This document shows, piece by piece, positions 8,553 through 17,618 of a stretch of DNA of 64,000 bases (within the stretch, counting starts at the first letter, position 1; each line of letters opens with the position of its first letter). A program made the translations under genes and the position numbers. Source of the DNA: Polymorphobacter fuscus (GTDB lineage Bacteria > Pseudomonadota > Alphaproteobacteria > Sphingomonadales > Sphingomonadaceae). The DNA is taken from the NCBI RefSeq assembly GCF_011927825.1, contig NZ_JAATJI010000001.1:868001-932000 (forward strand). Reading direction: 5' to 3'. The notes beneath the pieces were generated by a model. That model was not told the DNA's origin and ran no database searches. It saw nothing but the letters and a program-made list of their open reading frames with translations.

Positions 8553-9821
8553 GTGACGCCCCATCGTCCGCTGCTGCTTGACGTGACGAGGCCACTTGCA
8601 CTTGCGTGGACAGGACGCAATCCGACCGGGATTGATCGGGTCTGCGATGCCTACGCACGACACTATCGGACCCGGGCTCACGCGGTCGTTCAGCATCGAG
8701 GCGTTCTTCGCGTTCTGGATGAGCCGCTATCGGACGCGATATTTGATCTGCTTGCTGAACGCGCCAGAAATTTCCGTTGGCAGCTGACGCGGTTGGCGCC
8801 GCGTATCATGCTGACCGGCGTCAAGGCAGAGCATTGCTCGGGCAAGGTCTATCTCAATGTCGGCCATACCGACTTTGACCTCCCTGGCCACTGGCGCTGG
8901 ATAAAGTCTTCCAACGTCAAAGCATATTACATGCTGCACGACTTGATTCCGGTCAAACACCCCAATCTGACGCGCCCCCATGCAGTGCGCAGGCACTCGG
9001 CCAGGGTGACATGTGCCCTGAAGAACGCGGATGGAATAATCGCCAACTCTCAGGCGACATTGACAGAATTGGCGCATTTCGCTTCGCGGCAGGCGTTGGC
9101 GATGCCGTCAGTTGTGGTTGCCCACCTTGGGGTGGATCATATCCCGCAGAAGGCGGCGCCGCCCTACGAGGCTGGCGAGCACTTTGTGTGCTTGAACACA
9201 ATCGAACCTCGAAAAAATCACCTGCTCCTGTTGCGTGTTTGGCAAAAGTTGATTGCTGCAGGCGCAGGCAATGTTCCAAGGCTGGTGTTGATCGGTCGAT
9301 GGGGTCTCCATTCCGAGAAGATACAGCAAATGTTGCGCAGCGATCCGCGCCTGAACCAACACGTCACTGTGCTGGCCAACTGCGAGGACGCCCAAACCTT
9401 CCGCTTGATACGGTCCGCGAGCGCTGTTCTCGTCCCTTCAATGGCAGAAGGCTATGGGCTGCCGTTAGCCGAAGCAATGGCACTGGGCATCCCTGTGATT
9501 GCCAGCGATCTGCCATGCTTTCGCGAAATTGGCGATGCCATACCGCTACTTGTCCCTGCGACTGACGAAGGCGCATGGCAAACAGCGATCACTGAGTTCA
9601 TGAGGAGCAAGAAAGAGGCTGCAAGGCAACGAAATTTGCTGCAGTTCCATCGGCCCAAAAGCTGGAATGAGCATTTTGGTCTGGTCGATCGACTGATCGC
9701 CGGCATCCCCTCGAGCCGCCCGGACGCAACTGGCGTCGCGACGCTGCATCGTTCCAATCCTGTTTTGAGAGCAAGCCTGCCCGTTCGGGACATACCCGAC
9801 AGACAGGCAGCGCGACAGTGA
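8553..9821 (+). CDS. GT4-family glycosyltransferase
   Basis: 422-aa predicted cytoplasmic retaining glycosyltransferase (GT-B fold, family GT4). The N-terminal half contains GRNPTGIDRV, a conserved start in sphingomonad and rhizobial polysaccharide transferases, and KAYYMLHDLIPVKHP. The C-terminal half has LNTIEPRKNHLLLLRVW and the nucleotide-sugar binding E-x7-E motif in AEGYGLPLAEAMALG. It starts with GTG at 8553 and its stop overlaps the GTG of the kpsE-like gene by four bases, so it is the first gene of the export operon. Donor and acceptor sugars cannot be told from sequence. Confidence 0.88.
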   Translation: MTPHRPLLLDVTRPLALAWTGRNPTGIDRVCDAYARHYRTRAHAVVQHRGVLRVLDEPLSDAIFDLLAERARNFRWQLTRLAPRIMLTGVKAEHCSGKVYLNVGHTDFDLPGHWRWIKSSNVKAYYMLHDLIPVKHPNLTRPHAVRRHSARVTCALKNADGIIANSQATLTELAHFASRQALAMPSVVVAHLGVDHIPQKAAPPYEAGEHFVCLNTIEPRKNHLLLLRVWQKLIAAGAGNVPRLVLIGRWGLHSEKIQQMLRSDPRLNQHVTVLANCEDAQTFRLIRSASAVLVPSMAEGYGLPLAEAMALGIPVIASDLPCFREIGDAIPLLVPATDEGAWQTAITEFMRSKKEAARQRNLLQFHRPKSWNEHFGLVDRLIAGIPSSRPDATGVATLHRSNPVLRASLPVRDIPDRQAARQ

Positions 9822-10993
9822 ACGACATGCCTATAAAGCAGGTCTTGTCGGCCACCGATGGCGGCTCGGTCGCCTTGTCTGACCCGCGACGGTCCGTGCG
9901 GCATAAACCATTCTTCATGAAACGGCTTTTTCTTGTCGCGGTCGTGCTGCCGACGTCGATAGCGGGCCTTTATTTCGGCATCTTTGCGAGCGACGTGTAC
10001 ATATCGGACTCCCATTTTGTCGTCCGCAGCCCCGCGCGTCAGGCGGACTCACCATTGGGCGTCATTCTCAGTGCAGGCGGCTTTGCGGGAGCAAGCGAAG
10101 AGTCGAGTGCAGTGCTGGAATATGTGCGATCGCGCGACGCACTCGCTCAAACCGATAGCGATGGACTGCTCACCCGGGCTTTCTCGGCGACATCGGTATC
10201 GTGGTTCGATCGTTTTGGCACCTTATTAAGAGGTAGCACTCGCGAGCACCTGTTCGATTTCTACCTCGGCAAGGTCTCGATCGAGAACGACAGTGCACTT
10301 CAGGTCACGCGCCTGGCAGTCAAGGCTTACACTGCTACGGACGCCCAGGAGATAAATCGGCGTTTGCTCGTGCAGGCAGAAAAGCTTGTCAATCGTTTGG
10401 CTGAGCGAGCCCGGGACGACGCCATAACAGTTGCTGCATCCGAAGTGCGTGATGCCCAAGCGGTTGCCAGGTCGGCGGCCCTCGCTCTGTCAAGGTTTCG
10501 CGGTCGGGAAGGGATTCTCGATCCAGCACAGGAGGCCGATGTTCGTCTCCAGATGGTGTCGAAGCTGCAGGATCAATTGGTTGCCGCACGGACCCAGCTC
10601 CAGCAGCTGCAAACCTTTACCCCACAAGCGACGCAGATCCCGTTCCTTCGCACGCGGATAAAGTCACTCGAACGCGAAATCGCCGAACAGACCGGTAGCA
10701 TCGCGGGCGGCCAAACTTCACTGTCGTTGACAGCCGTCAAATACCAACAGCTTAGGCTGGAAAACGACCTCGCTGAAAAGCGGCTCGCAGCAGCGCTTGG
10801 ATCACTTGAGGAAGCCCGCGCGGAAGCCAGGCGAAAGCGCGCCTATGTCGAGCGGATCTCCGAGCCGAGCCTGCCGGATTATCCCCGAGAGCCACGGCGG
10901 ATGAGAGGCGTGGTTGCTACCCTGCTATTGGGCCTGTTGGTGTGGGGCGTGCTGTCAGCGCTCGTCGCGGGCGTCAAAGAGCATCGCGACTGA
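9818..10993 (+). CDS. kpsE: Capsule export inner-membrane protein, KpsE/BexC/CtrB family
   Basis: 391-aa polysaccharide co-polymerase-type protein linking the ABC transporter to the outer-membrane exporter. One membrane helix lies near the N-terminus (LFLVAVVLPTSIAGLYFGIF) and another near the C-terminus (ATLLLGLLVWGVLSALVAGV). Between them is a long periplasmic domain with SDSHFVVRSPARQ and coiled-coil-prone residues about 210-340. PDYPREPRRM just before the second helix is typical of the family. It overlaps the upstream GT4 gene (GTGA) and the downstream kpsM-like gene (TGATG), so the three are translationally coupled. Confidence 0.9.
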   Translation: MNDMPIKQVLSATDGGSVALSDPRRSVRHKPFFMKRLFLVAVVLPTSIAGLYFGIFASDVYISDSHFVVRSPARQADSPLGVILSAGGFAGASEESSAVLEYVRSRDALAQTDSDGLLTRAFSATSVSWFDRFGTLLRGSTREHLFDFYLGKVSIENDSALQVTRLAVKAYTATDAQEINRRLLVQAEKLVNRLAERARDDAITVAASEVRDAQAVARSAALALSRFRGREGILDPAQEADVRLQMVSKLQDQLVAARTQLQQLQTFTPQATQIPFLRTRIKSLEREIAEQTGSIAGGQTSLSLTAVKYQQLRLENDLAEKRLAAALGSLEEARAEARRKRAYVERISEPSLPDYPREPRRMRGVVATLLLGLLVWGVLSALVAGVKEHRD

Positions 10994-11802
10994 TGGCTAG
11001 AGCTACCCCCATCGTTCGCGACGCAAGTCTTCGCCTTAGCTGGCAAGTGCAGTTGCGCGTTCTCGGTGCCCTGCTGATGCGCGAAACACTGACGCGCTAT
11101 GGGCGGCACAACATCGGGTTTCTCTGGCTGTTCGTGGAGCCCATGATCTTCACGCTTGGCGTGACTGCGCTTTGGACGCTTTCAAAGTCCGTGCATGGCA
11201 GTGACCTCCCGATCGTGGCGTTTGCCCTTACCGGCTATTCCAGTGTCTTGCTGTGGCGCAACATGCCAGGACGCTGCATTGGCGCGCTGAAGGGCAACCT
11301 GGCACTGATGTATCATCGCAACGTCAAAGTTCTCGATATTTATCTGGCACGGGTAATCTTGGAATTTGCCGGTGCGACAATGTCGTTTTCTGCGCTGGGA
11401 ACATTATTCATCAGCCTTGGCATCCTCGAGCCTCCGCAGGACTTTCTCAAGGTGGTCGCCGGCTGGTTGTTACTGGCCTGGTTCGGGGCCGCTCTAGCGA
11501 TTTTTCTTGGCGCGCTGTCGCATCGCAGCGAGCTGGTCGACAAGATCTGGCACCCCGCGGCTTATCTGCTGTTTCCGCTCTCGGGGTCTGCATTCCTCGT
11601 CGCAGCATTGCCGCAGGGCGCCCAGGAAATTGTCCTCTACATTCCTACCGTGCACGGCATTGAGCTGGTGCGCGAAGGCTGGTTCGGTGATCGCGCGCGC
11701 GCGATCTACGATCTTGGATACTTCATCCCGTTCACGCTGGTGCTTAGCGCCCTTGCAATGTTGCAAGTGCGACGGATCGCGCGCTTCGTGGTGCCGGAAT
11801 GA
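10993..11802 (+). CDS. kpsM: Polysaccharide ABC transporter permease, KpsM family
   Basis: 269-aa ABC-2 type permease that carries the glycan across the inner membrane. It has several hydrophobic helices, an N-terminal RETLTRYGRHNIGFLW motif typical of KpsM/BexB/CtrC, and a conserved HPAAYLLFPLSGSAF segment in the second half. ATG 10993 shares one base with the kpsE stop (TGATG). The longer frame from 10942 runs inside kpsE and was rejected. It overlaps the ATPase gene by four bases. Confidence 0.92.
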   Translation: MARATPIVRDASLRLSWQVQLRVLGALLMRETLTRYGRHNIGFLWLFVEPMIFTLGVTALWTLSKSVHGSDLPIVAFALTGYSSVLLWRNMPGRCIGALKGNLALMYHRNVKVLDIYLARVILEFAGATMSFSALGTLFISLGILEPPQDFLKVVAGWLLLAWFGAALAIFLGALSHRSELVDKIWHPAAYLLFPLSGSAFLVAALPQGAQEIVLYIPTVHGIELVREGWFGDRARAIYDLGYFIPFTLVLSALAMLQVRRIARFVVPE

Positions 11803-12497
11803 TCCGGGTACGCAACGTGCACAAGACATACCGAACGGGGTTTGGTACCAATCACGTTCTTGACGATGTCAGTTTTGACCTCGCCATGGGCGAAAAGCTT
11901 GGCATCCTCGGTCGCAATGGTGCGGGCAAATCAACCCTTGTGCGTTTGGTCAGCGGGGCCGAGCAGCCGAACGAAGGCTATATTGAGCGCAACATGTCCG
12001 TGTCATGGCCCCTAGCATTCGGAGGCGCTTTCCAACCGGATTTGACTGGACGCGACAATGTCCGTTTCATCAGCCGTCTTTACGACCAGGACTTCGAACG
12101 TAACTTGGCGTTCGTCAAGGACTTCGCAGAGCTTGGTCCGTATCTGCGCGAGCCCGTGCGCAGCTACTCCTCCGGCATGCGAGCGCGGCTGGCCTTCGCA
12201 ATTTCGATGATTATCGAATTCGATTGTTTCTTGATTGACGAGGTCGGTGCCGTTGGTGACGCGCGATTTCATGACCGTTGCAATTTCGAACTCTTCACCC
12301 GGCGGGCGGACCGCGCGATGATCATCATTTCGCACGATGCCGCCTATGTTCGTGATCACTGCAATCGCTTTGGCATTCTGCACGACGCCAAACTGCAACT
12401 CTACGACGATTTCGAAGTCGCTTACGCGATTTTCAAGGATTTAATCGGTTGGAAGCCACCGCCCGGGTGGCCGTTTGTGGAGCCCGCAACCGCGTGA
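11799..12497 (+). CDS. kpsT: Polysaccharide ABC transporter ATPase, KpsT family
   Basis: 232-aa ATP-binding subunit that pairs with the KpsM-like permease. Walker A is GRNGAGKST (residues 38-46), the ABC signature is YSSGMRARL, Walker B is CFLIDE and the switch His is in IIISHDA. Its size and the short C-terminus match KpsT/BexA/CtrD. These transporters lack the carbohydrate-binding C-terminal domain seen in Wzt, so export should not need a modified glycan end. It starts ATGA-overlapped with kpsM, and its stop overlaps the GTG of the next methyltransferase gene. Confidence 0.94.
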   Translation: MIRVRNVHKTYRTGFGTNHVLDDVSFDLAMGEKLGILGRNGAGKSTLVRLVSGAEQPNEGYIERNMSVSWPLAFGGAFQPDLTGRDNVRFISRLYDQDFERNLAFVKDFAELGPYLREPVRSYSSGMRARLAFAISMIIEFDCFLIDEVGAVGDARFHDRCNFELFTRRADRAMIIISHDAAYVRDHCNRFGILHDAKLQLYDDFEVAYAIFKDLIGWKPPPGWPFVEPATA

Positions 12498-13354
12498 ATA
12501 CGGTGCCCAACCCTGGCCGCCTTCGGCTTGTTGATGTTCGATCGGGAGCGTCGTCGCTCGCGTCGCCCGTCTCGCAACCTTGCAGCCAGGCCCAGATGGT
12601 CGAGCCGACCTATGCTTACTGGTGCGAGCGGATCCACGAGGTGCCGCGTTTCCACCGCAAGCAGTGGGAATTCTGCTATATTCTGCAAGCGCTCGCGCAC
12701 TACGGCGCGATGCGGCCTGGCGCGCGTGGCCTGGGTTTTGGCGTCGGCGAAGAGCCTCTGCCTGCGGTGTTGGCCGCTCATGGTGTTGCCGTGGTCGCGA
12801 CCGATCTCGAACCCATCAGGGCCCGCGAGCTGGGCTGGGTAGATACCGAACAGCACGCGCACAGCAAGGAAATGCTCAACAGTCGCAATATTTGTGAGCC
12901 GGTTGTGTTCAATCAACTTGTCGAGTTTCAGCATGCCGACATGAATAGGATCGATTGCGATTTAAGGGATTTCGATCTTTGCTGGTCGTCTTGCGCTCTC
13001 GAACATCTGGGATCTATAGAGCAAGGTTTGCGTTTTATCCAAAAATCGCTTGATTGCCTGAAACCTGGCGGCATTGCAGTACACACCACCGAATATAATT
13101 GCTATTCCGATACGGTAACACTCGACAATGATTCCACCGTGCTGTTCCGACGTAGTGACTTCATGGCACTAGCGGAGAGGCTGGGTGATGCCGGCCATAA
13201 GTTGGCGTTCAATTTTGATCTGGGCGACAAACCGCTCGATGTCCACATTGATTTGCCGCCCTATGCGCCGGACAACCATCTCAAATTGGCACTTGCCGGC
13301 TATGTCACGACGTCATTCGGCATCATCGTCCGCAAGAAGGGGATAAACGAATGA
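12494..13354 (+). CDS. SAM-dependent methyltransferase in the export operon
   Basis: 286-aa class I methyltransferase. The SAM-binding region reads GARGLGFGVGEEPLPAVLAAHG with VVATDLEP as the acidic end of strand 2. Later DLCWSSCALEHLGS and CLKPGGIAVHTTE match the motif IV and post-II regions. The GTG at 12494 overlaps the kpsT stop (GTGA); the 12449 start would lie in kpsT. Its ATGA overlap with the next gene continues the operon. Methylation of a sugar or a glycan terminus is likely, but the substrate is not shown. Confidence 0.82.
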   Translation: MNTVPNPGRLRLVDVRSGASSLASPVSQPCSQAQMVEPTYAYWCERIHEVPRFHRKQWEFCYILQALAHYGAMRPGARGLGFGVGEEPLPAVLAAHGVAVVATDLEPIRARELGWVDTEQHAHSKEMLNSRNICEPVVFNQLVEFQHADMNRIDCDLRDFDLCWSSCALEHLGSIEQGLRFIQKSLDCLKPGGIAVHTTEYNCYSDTVTLDNDSTVLFRRSDFMALAERLGDAGHKLAFNFDLGDKPLDVHIDLPPYAPDNHLKLALAGYVTTSFGIIVRKKGINE

Positions 13355-14010
13355 TCGCGCTGGGCGCCAAGAAACTGGGTCAGAGGCCCGGGCCCGACGC
13401 CGCCTCAGCTCCTGCCGGAGCGGCAACCGCCCCGGTGACACAAAACAGGACTCGTTTCGATGCGGCAACACGCGCCGAGGCAATTCACCTTGACCATATC
13501 GGAGCCGCCACAGATTCGGAGTTTCAGACCCTTGCGGCATCGGCAGACTCCGCGCGCGACGCGCGACGCTGGGCCGATGCCGAATATCATTACTGGCGGG
13601 CCCTGGAACTTTATCCGTTCCATTCAGGATATCGCATTCAATACGCCCACGTCATCAAGGAACAGGGCAAATTGGATTGGGCCGAAGTCCATTATCGCAG
13701 CGCCGTGGCCGAAGGTGCGCAGTCCAGTCTTGTTGATGAGCATTTGCTGTTTGTGGCCCAGCGCAACGGCGCAACATTTGCACGGGACAGCAAGCTCGAT
13801 CTCGAGGTGGCGCAATTTGAGGCGCCGCCGACTTTTCACGACATCCAAACGCTCGCATGGCTGTTCTGGCACCACAGCGAGATCAACGCCCATGATGCGC
13901 TCGCTGTCCTGCGCGCGTGCGCGAGCAACCGGGACGTCGCGCTGGCGATGATCCGCCATCCTCGGTTTGTCGAACACAACCGGTCGTTTCTTGAAATCAT
14001 GCGGGGGTGA
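13351..14010 (+). CDS. TPR-like protein of unknown role
   Basis: 219-aa soluble protein. After a low-complexity Pro/Ala N-terminus, residues about 65-130 form a tetratricopeptide-like pair (ARDARRWADAEYHYWRALEL, then IKEQGKLDWAEVHYRSAV). The C-terminal third is helical with no motif I recognise. Overlaps of four bases on both sides (ATGA upstream, GTGA downstream) place it in the kps operon, where it may hold glycosyltransferases or methyltransferases together. That role is inference. Confidence 0.7.
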   Translation: MIALGAKKLGQRPGPDAASAPAGAATAPVTQNRTRFDAATRAEAIHLDHIGAATDSEFQTLAASADSARDARRWADAEYHYWRALELYPFHSGYRIQYAHVIKEQGKLDWAEVHYRSAVAEGAQSSLVDEHLLFVAQRNGATFARDSKLDLEVAQFEAPPTFHDIQTLAWLFWHHSEINAHDALAVLRACASNRDVALAMIRHPRFVEHNRSFLEIMRG

Positions 14011-16250
14011 ACGTGCTCCAGCCTTTTGCATCCGCCTCGGTGATCATCAACACGTACAACCGTGGCAAATATCTTAACGATGCGATTGCTGCGCTGCGCG
14101 GCCTCGATTACCCTGAATTCGAAGTCATCGTCGTCAATGGCCCCTCGACGGATGACAGTGCGGACGTGATTGCCGGCTGGGGCGACGCGATCAAGGCGCT
14201 CGACTGCGCCGATGCCAACCTTTCGATGTCACGCAACATTGGCGTTGCCGCAGCGGCCGGTGATTTCATCTGCTTCATGGACGATGATGCCGCCCCCCAC
14301 CCGCAATGGCTCAGGCGGCTGGCCATTTCCTACCGGGATCCTGAAATAGGCGGCGTCGGCGGCTACACGCTCGACAATACCGGCGTGCGCTGGCAGGTCC
14401 GTAAGACCGTCTGCGATCGCTATGGCAATGCCCATAATGTCACCGCCTTTTTCGACGAGCGTACGCTCAATCGACCCGGCACGCCATTTTATCCCAGTTT
14501 GCTGGGCACCAACAGCTCGTTCCGCGCAAGCGCACTGAAGGCCATCGGCGGCTTTGACGAAACTTTTGCCTATCTGCTTGATGAAACCGATGTGTGCTTA
14601 AGGCTCATCGATGCCGGCTGGAAACTTGTTTATGAACCGACCGCCCTGATCTACCACCAGTTTGCCGAAAGCCATATTCGATCGAACGAAAAGGTCGCGC
14701 GTACGCTGCTGCCATCGGCTGTTTCAAAATCCTATTTCATCATGCGCCATGGTGGCCGCGCGAACATCGAAAAGGCTGCTGCAGAGATCGAGCGCTATCG
14801 CAAGGAGATTTCGGACGCGAACCGATGGCTGGCCGAAAACGGCAAGATCAGCGAGCGCCATCGGTTTTCGCTCGACGAAGATCTGGTCCAGGGGATCGCC
14901 GATGGCCAGCGTCTTGCATCGAGCCGGGGCCACAAAGTCGATGGCGACCTCGCCCCGGCACCGGCACCACCGTTCCACGCCTTCCCGCAACCGCATGTGC
15001 GGCGTATCGCCTTGGTGTCCCAAGGCTTTCCGCCTGCCAGTGAATCGGGCATCGCCCGCTGGACGGCAATGGTGGCAGCAGGTTTGGTTGCCCGCGGGCA
15101 CCATGTCCACGTCCTGACCAAGGCGGAAGGCGAGCACGAAACCGTTGTGTTTCGGGATGGCCAATGGGTGCACGCCTTGCTCCCCGACCATGAAAACGCC
15201 GCTCCGAATGTGGAGGCATATGCAATCCCGGGCAACCTCGCAGCCTGGGGAACGCGCGTCTGGCGCGAGGTGCAGTATCTCAAGTCCTTCGGGCTCGAAA
15301 TTGTCTCGTTCCCGATCTGGGACCTGGAAGGCCTGCCGCTGATCGATGATCCGGACATCCGCACATTGGTCAGTCTCCACACCACCTATGCTATGGCGCT
15401 GCCGTTCAAACCGGAATGGAACGAGCGCCCCCTCTACAAGCATCATTTCGTCGACAAGGTTATCGCTGCCGAAAAGGCATTGTTCGAACGCGCGCCGCTG
15501 CTCCTGGCAAACAGCGGGGCCATAGTTGCCGCGATCGAGGAACGCTACGCCGTTGCGATCGCCGACCGAGCGCCGATCGTCCCGCACGGCACGCCCGATC
15601 CACTCGTGACCCGCGCCGACGCCGCCCGAGCCCGTAACGTTGCCCTGCTCGCGGGCGACCGCTTGCGCGTGCTCTATGTCGGCCGGTTCGAGCCCCGCAA
15701 GGGCTTCGATATCGCCATCGACGTCGCGCAGCGGTTGCAGGGCCAGCCCTCCATAGAGATGCACTTCATCGGCGACGTCCTTGACGCAGTGCATCGCGAC
15801 ATGATCCAGCAGGCCGGTGCCGGATCGATCTTGGAAAGTGATCGCGTGCATTTCCTTGGCACCGTTGCGCGGGACGCGCTCGATGATGCCTATGTGCGGG
15901 CGGACCTGGTGCTTATGCCGAGCCGCTTCGAGTCCTTTGGACTGGTCGCCATCGAGGCTATGGCAGCGGGCCGGCCGGTGCTCGCCCTTCAGTCGGGCGG
16001 GCTTGCCGAGGTCGCAACCGCTGCCAACGGCTGCCGGAGTTGGCCCGATTCATCAGACGTCGCCGCCCACTTTACCGCGGAAATATGCGCGCTCGACGCC
16101 GATCGCGCCACACTCCATCACTGTGGTCGACAAGCGCGCGCGGCGTTTGAGGCGGCGTATTCGGTCGCCGCAATGGCCGCCGGAATCGAACAGGTCTACG
16201 AGCGCCTGCTCGGCTCCGGAGAGGCAGCACTCGAGACCACCGATGCATGA
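14007..16250 (+). CDS. Bifunctional glycosyltransferase, GT2 domain fused to GT4 domain
   Basis: 747-aa protein with two catalytic domains. Residues about 8-280 are GT2 (GT-A fold): SVIINTYNRGKYL, the metal-binding FMDDDAAP, and LLGTNSSFRASALKAIGGFDE. Residues about 330-740 are GT4 (GT-B fold): FPPASESGIARWT, YVGRFEPRKGFDIAI and the E-x7-E motif in SRFESFGLVAIEAM. It could add two successive sugars in the repeat unit, one by inversion and one by retention. The GTG start at 14007 overlaps the upstream gene by four bases. The frame is uninterrupted, so this is a true fusion. Confidence 0.88.
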   Translation: MNVLQPFASASVIINTYNRGKYLNDAIAALRGLDYPEFEVIVVNGPSTDDSADVIAGWGDAIKALDCADANLSMSRNIGVAAAAGDFICFMDDDAAPHPQWLRRLAISYRDPEIGGVGGYTLDNTGVRWQVRKTVCDRYGNAHNVTAFFDERTLNRPGTPFYPSLLGTNSSFRASALKAIGGFDETFAYLLDETDVCLRLIDAGWKLVYEPTALIYHQFAESHIRSNEKVARTLLPSAVSKSYFIMRHGGRANIEKAAAEIERYRKEISDANRWLAENGKISERHRFSLDEDLVQGIADGQRLASSRGHKVDGDLAPAPAPPFHAFPQPHVRRIALVSQGFPPASESGIARWTAMVAAGLVARGHHVHVLTKAEGEHETVVFRDGQWVHALLPDHENAAPNVEAYAIPGNLAAWGTRVWREVQYLKSFGLEIVSFPIWDLEGLPLIDDPDIRTLVSLHTTYAMALPFKPEWNERPLYKHHFVDKVIAAEKALFERAPLLLANSGAIVAAIEERYAVAIADRAPIVPHGTPDPLVTRADAARARNVALLAGDRLRVLYVGRFEPRKGFDIAIDVAQRLQGQPSIEMHFIGDVLDAVHRDMIQQAGAGSILESDRVHFLGTVARDALDDAYVRADLVLMPSRFESFGLVAIEAMAAGRPVLALQSGGLAEVATAANGCRSWPDSSDVAAHFTAEICALDADRATLHHCGRQARAAFEAAYSVAAMAAGIEQVYERLLGSGEAALETTDA

Positions 16251-16266
16251 CAGGAGGCCATGTGAC

Positions 16267-16680
16267 ATGTCGATTGAACCGCAGAGGCTGCGGGCCGCCA
16301 TCCAGCTTGTTTCAGGTTCGGCGCCCCTGGAAACTGAATGCGCTCGGCTCGGCCGGACGCTGGGGGTGATTGAAGAAGTCCTGCCCTGGCTGGTGCTTCG
16401 CTGCAATGCCTTCGAAGATGCGCCTGCATTTGCCACGAGTTTCAGCACCGAGGCAAAACGCGTCGCGCTTCCCGCGACGCGGCGACAAACGTCGCGGGTC
16501 AGCAGCGTGGCTCGCCTGAACGCAGAGCGGCACGTCGAAGCTGCGCTCGGAACTCTGATAGCGGATAATATTACACGCAGAGAAATTGCAACGGCTGCCG
16601 AGGAACAGGTCGCAACCCTTGCTGGATTAAGTGAGTATCCCGGAGTGTTATCATATATATATTATCGTAAGTTGGCCTAA
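16267..16680 (+). CDS. Hypothetical protein
   Basis: 137-aa protein of unknown function, 16 bases after the GT2-GT4 gene. The sequence is helical, with no signal peptide or membrane segment. The middle contains TRRQTSRVSSVARLNAERHV and the end is rich in aromatic residues (YPGVLSYIYYRKLA). No motif known to me is present. The ATG at 16267 was chosen because upstream in-frame sequence runs inside the GT gene. Base composition turns A+T-rich near its 3' end, where the next block starts. Confidence 0.55.
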   Translation: MSIEPQRLRAAIQLVSGSAPLETECARLGRTLGVIEEVLPWLVLRCNAFEDAPAFATSFSTEAKRVALPATRRQTSRVSSVARLNAERHVEAALGTLIADNITRREIATAAEEQVATLAGLSEYPGVLSYIYYRKLA

Positions 16681-16726
16681 TTCTAATACTTCCGCAATAT
16701 CGGTGGCTGTGATTTGGAGAACGCTG

Positions 16727-17584
16727 TTGGACATCGATCAGGAAATAAAGAGCCTCCGAAAAGAGCTTGCAGAGGTGAAGGAGTTTGCGCGGCAGACGCG
16801 TGGTCTTGTTGGACCATTCGGTGTTCCGATGCCCGATGGCTCGATGCTCACCCAGACAATACACGGATTGATATATTACATCGACCCCACAGACACGATC
16901 ATGGCACCTCAGATGATGGTGTATCGACAATGGGAGGCCGAACTCAGCTCTCTCATTGATATGCTTTTATATGACGCGACAACCTTTGTTGATGTAGGAG
17001 CCAATTTCGGATACTTCACATGCCTCGGGGCAAAAAGGCTTGCAGGTCGGCCAGGCGCCAGTGTTTTGGCAATCGAACCCAATCCGCATCTCGTTAAACT
17101 GCTACGGCGAAATTCCGAAATTAACTGGTCATTGGCTCCCATACGCGTCATCGAGGCCGCTGCAGGCGAGGAGCCAGGCAACGTCACACTGTTCGTTCCC
17201 CATGAGCACGGTGCAAACGGCGGCTTAACGAGCCGAGCAAAATCCGACAAACACAAAGTACCCATGGTCAAAATCGACGATATCATTGACGAAGGACAAT
17301 CGGTCGATGTCATGAAGATCGATGTCGAAGGACATGAGCTTCGCGTCTTGAAAGGCGCGGAATCTGTTATCGGACGAAGTCCCAATATCAAGATAATTGT
17401 TGAATGGTCTCCGGGACAAATGCGCGAAGCTGGAATTTCGCATACAGATGTCAGTGACTTTATGCAAAAAGGAGGACTTACCCCTTTTCTCGCGCGGAAA
17501 ACGATTAGCGAACCTATAAGTTGGGAGAAGTTGAACAATCTCGGATACGACAACATTCTTTTCCAAAAGAGTCCGGAGTTGTGA
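16727..17584 (+). CDS. FkbM-family methyltransferase
   Basis: About 285-aa SAM-dependent methyltransferase of the FkbM type, commonly O-methylating sugars in surface glycans. It shows FVDVGANFGYFTCL (motif I), VLAIEPNPHLVKLLRRN, and the diagnostic MKIDVEGHELRVLKGAE. The start is uncertain. A GTG at 16631 is possible but overlaps the previous gene by 50 bases and adds an unlike N-terminus; I prefer TTG 16727, which has GGAG at 16716-16719. Codon use and composition are visibly more A+T-rich than in the kps genes, suggesting separate acquisition with the following sulfotransferase. Confidence 0.8.
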   Translation: MDIDQEIKSLRKELAEVKEFARQTRGLVGPFGVPMPDGSMLTQTIHGLIYYIDPTDTIMAPQMMVYRQWEAELSSLIDMLLYDATTFVDVGANFGYFTCLGAKRLAGRPGASVLAIEPNPHLVKLLRRNSEINWSLAPIRVIEAAAGEEPGNVTLFVPHEHGANGGLTSRAKSDKHKVPMVKIDDIIDEGQSVDVMKIDVEGHELRVLKGAESVIGRSPNIKIIVEWSPGQMREAGISHTDVSDFMQKGGLTPFLARKTISEPISWEKLNNLGYDNILFQKSPEL

Positions 17585-17618
17585 CCAGAACTTGCCGATA
17601 ATGGGCTTCTAGAGTGAA

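Noticed and set aside
8120..8620. 166-codon minus-strand frame in the gap before the kps-type operon
   Set aside because: No recognisable motif or ribosome binding site, and it overlaps the start of the GT4 gene at 8553.
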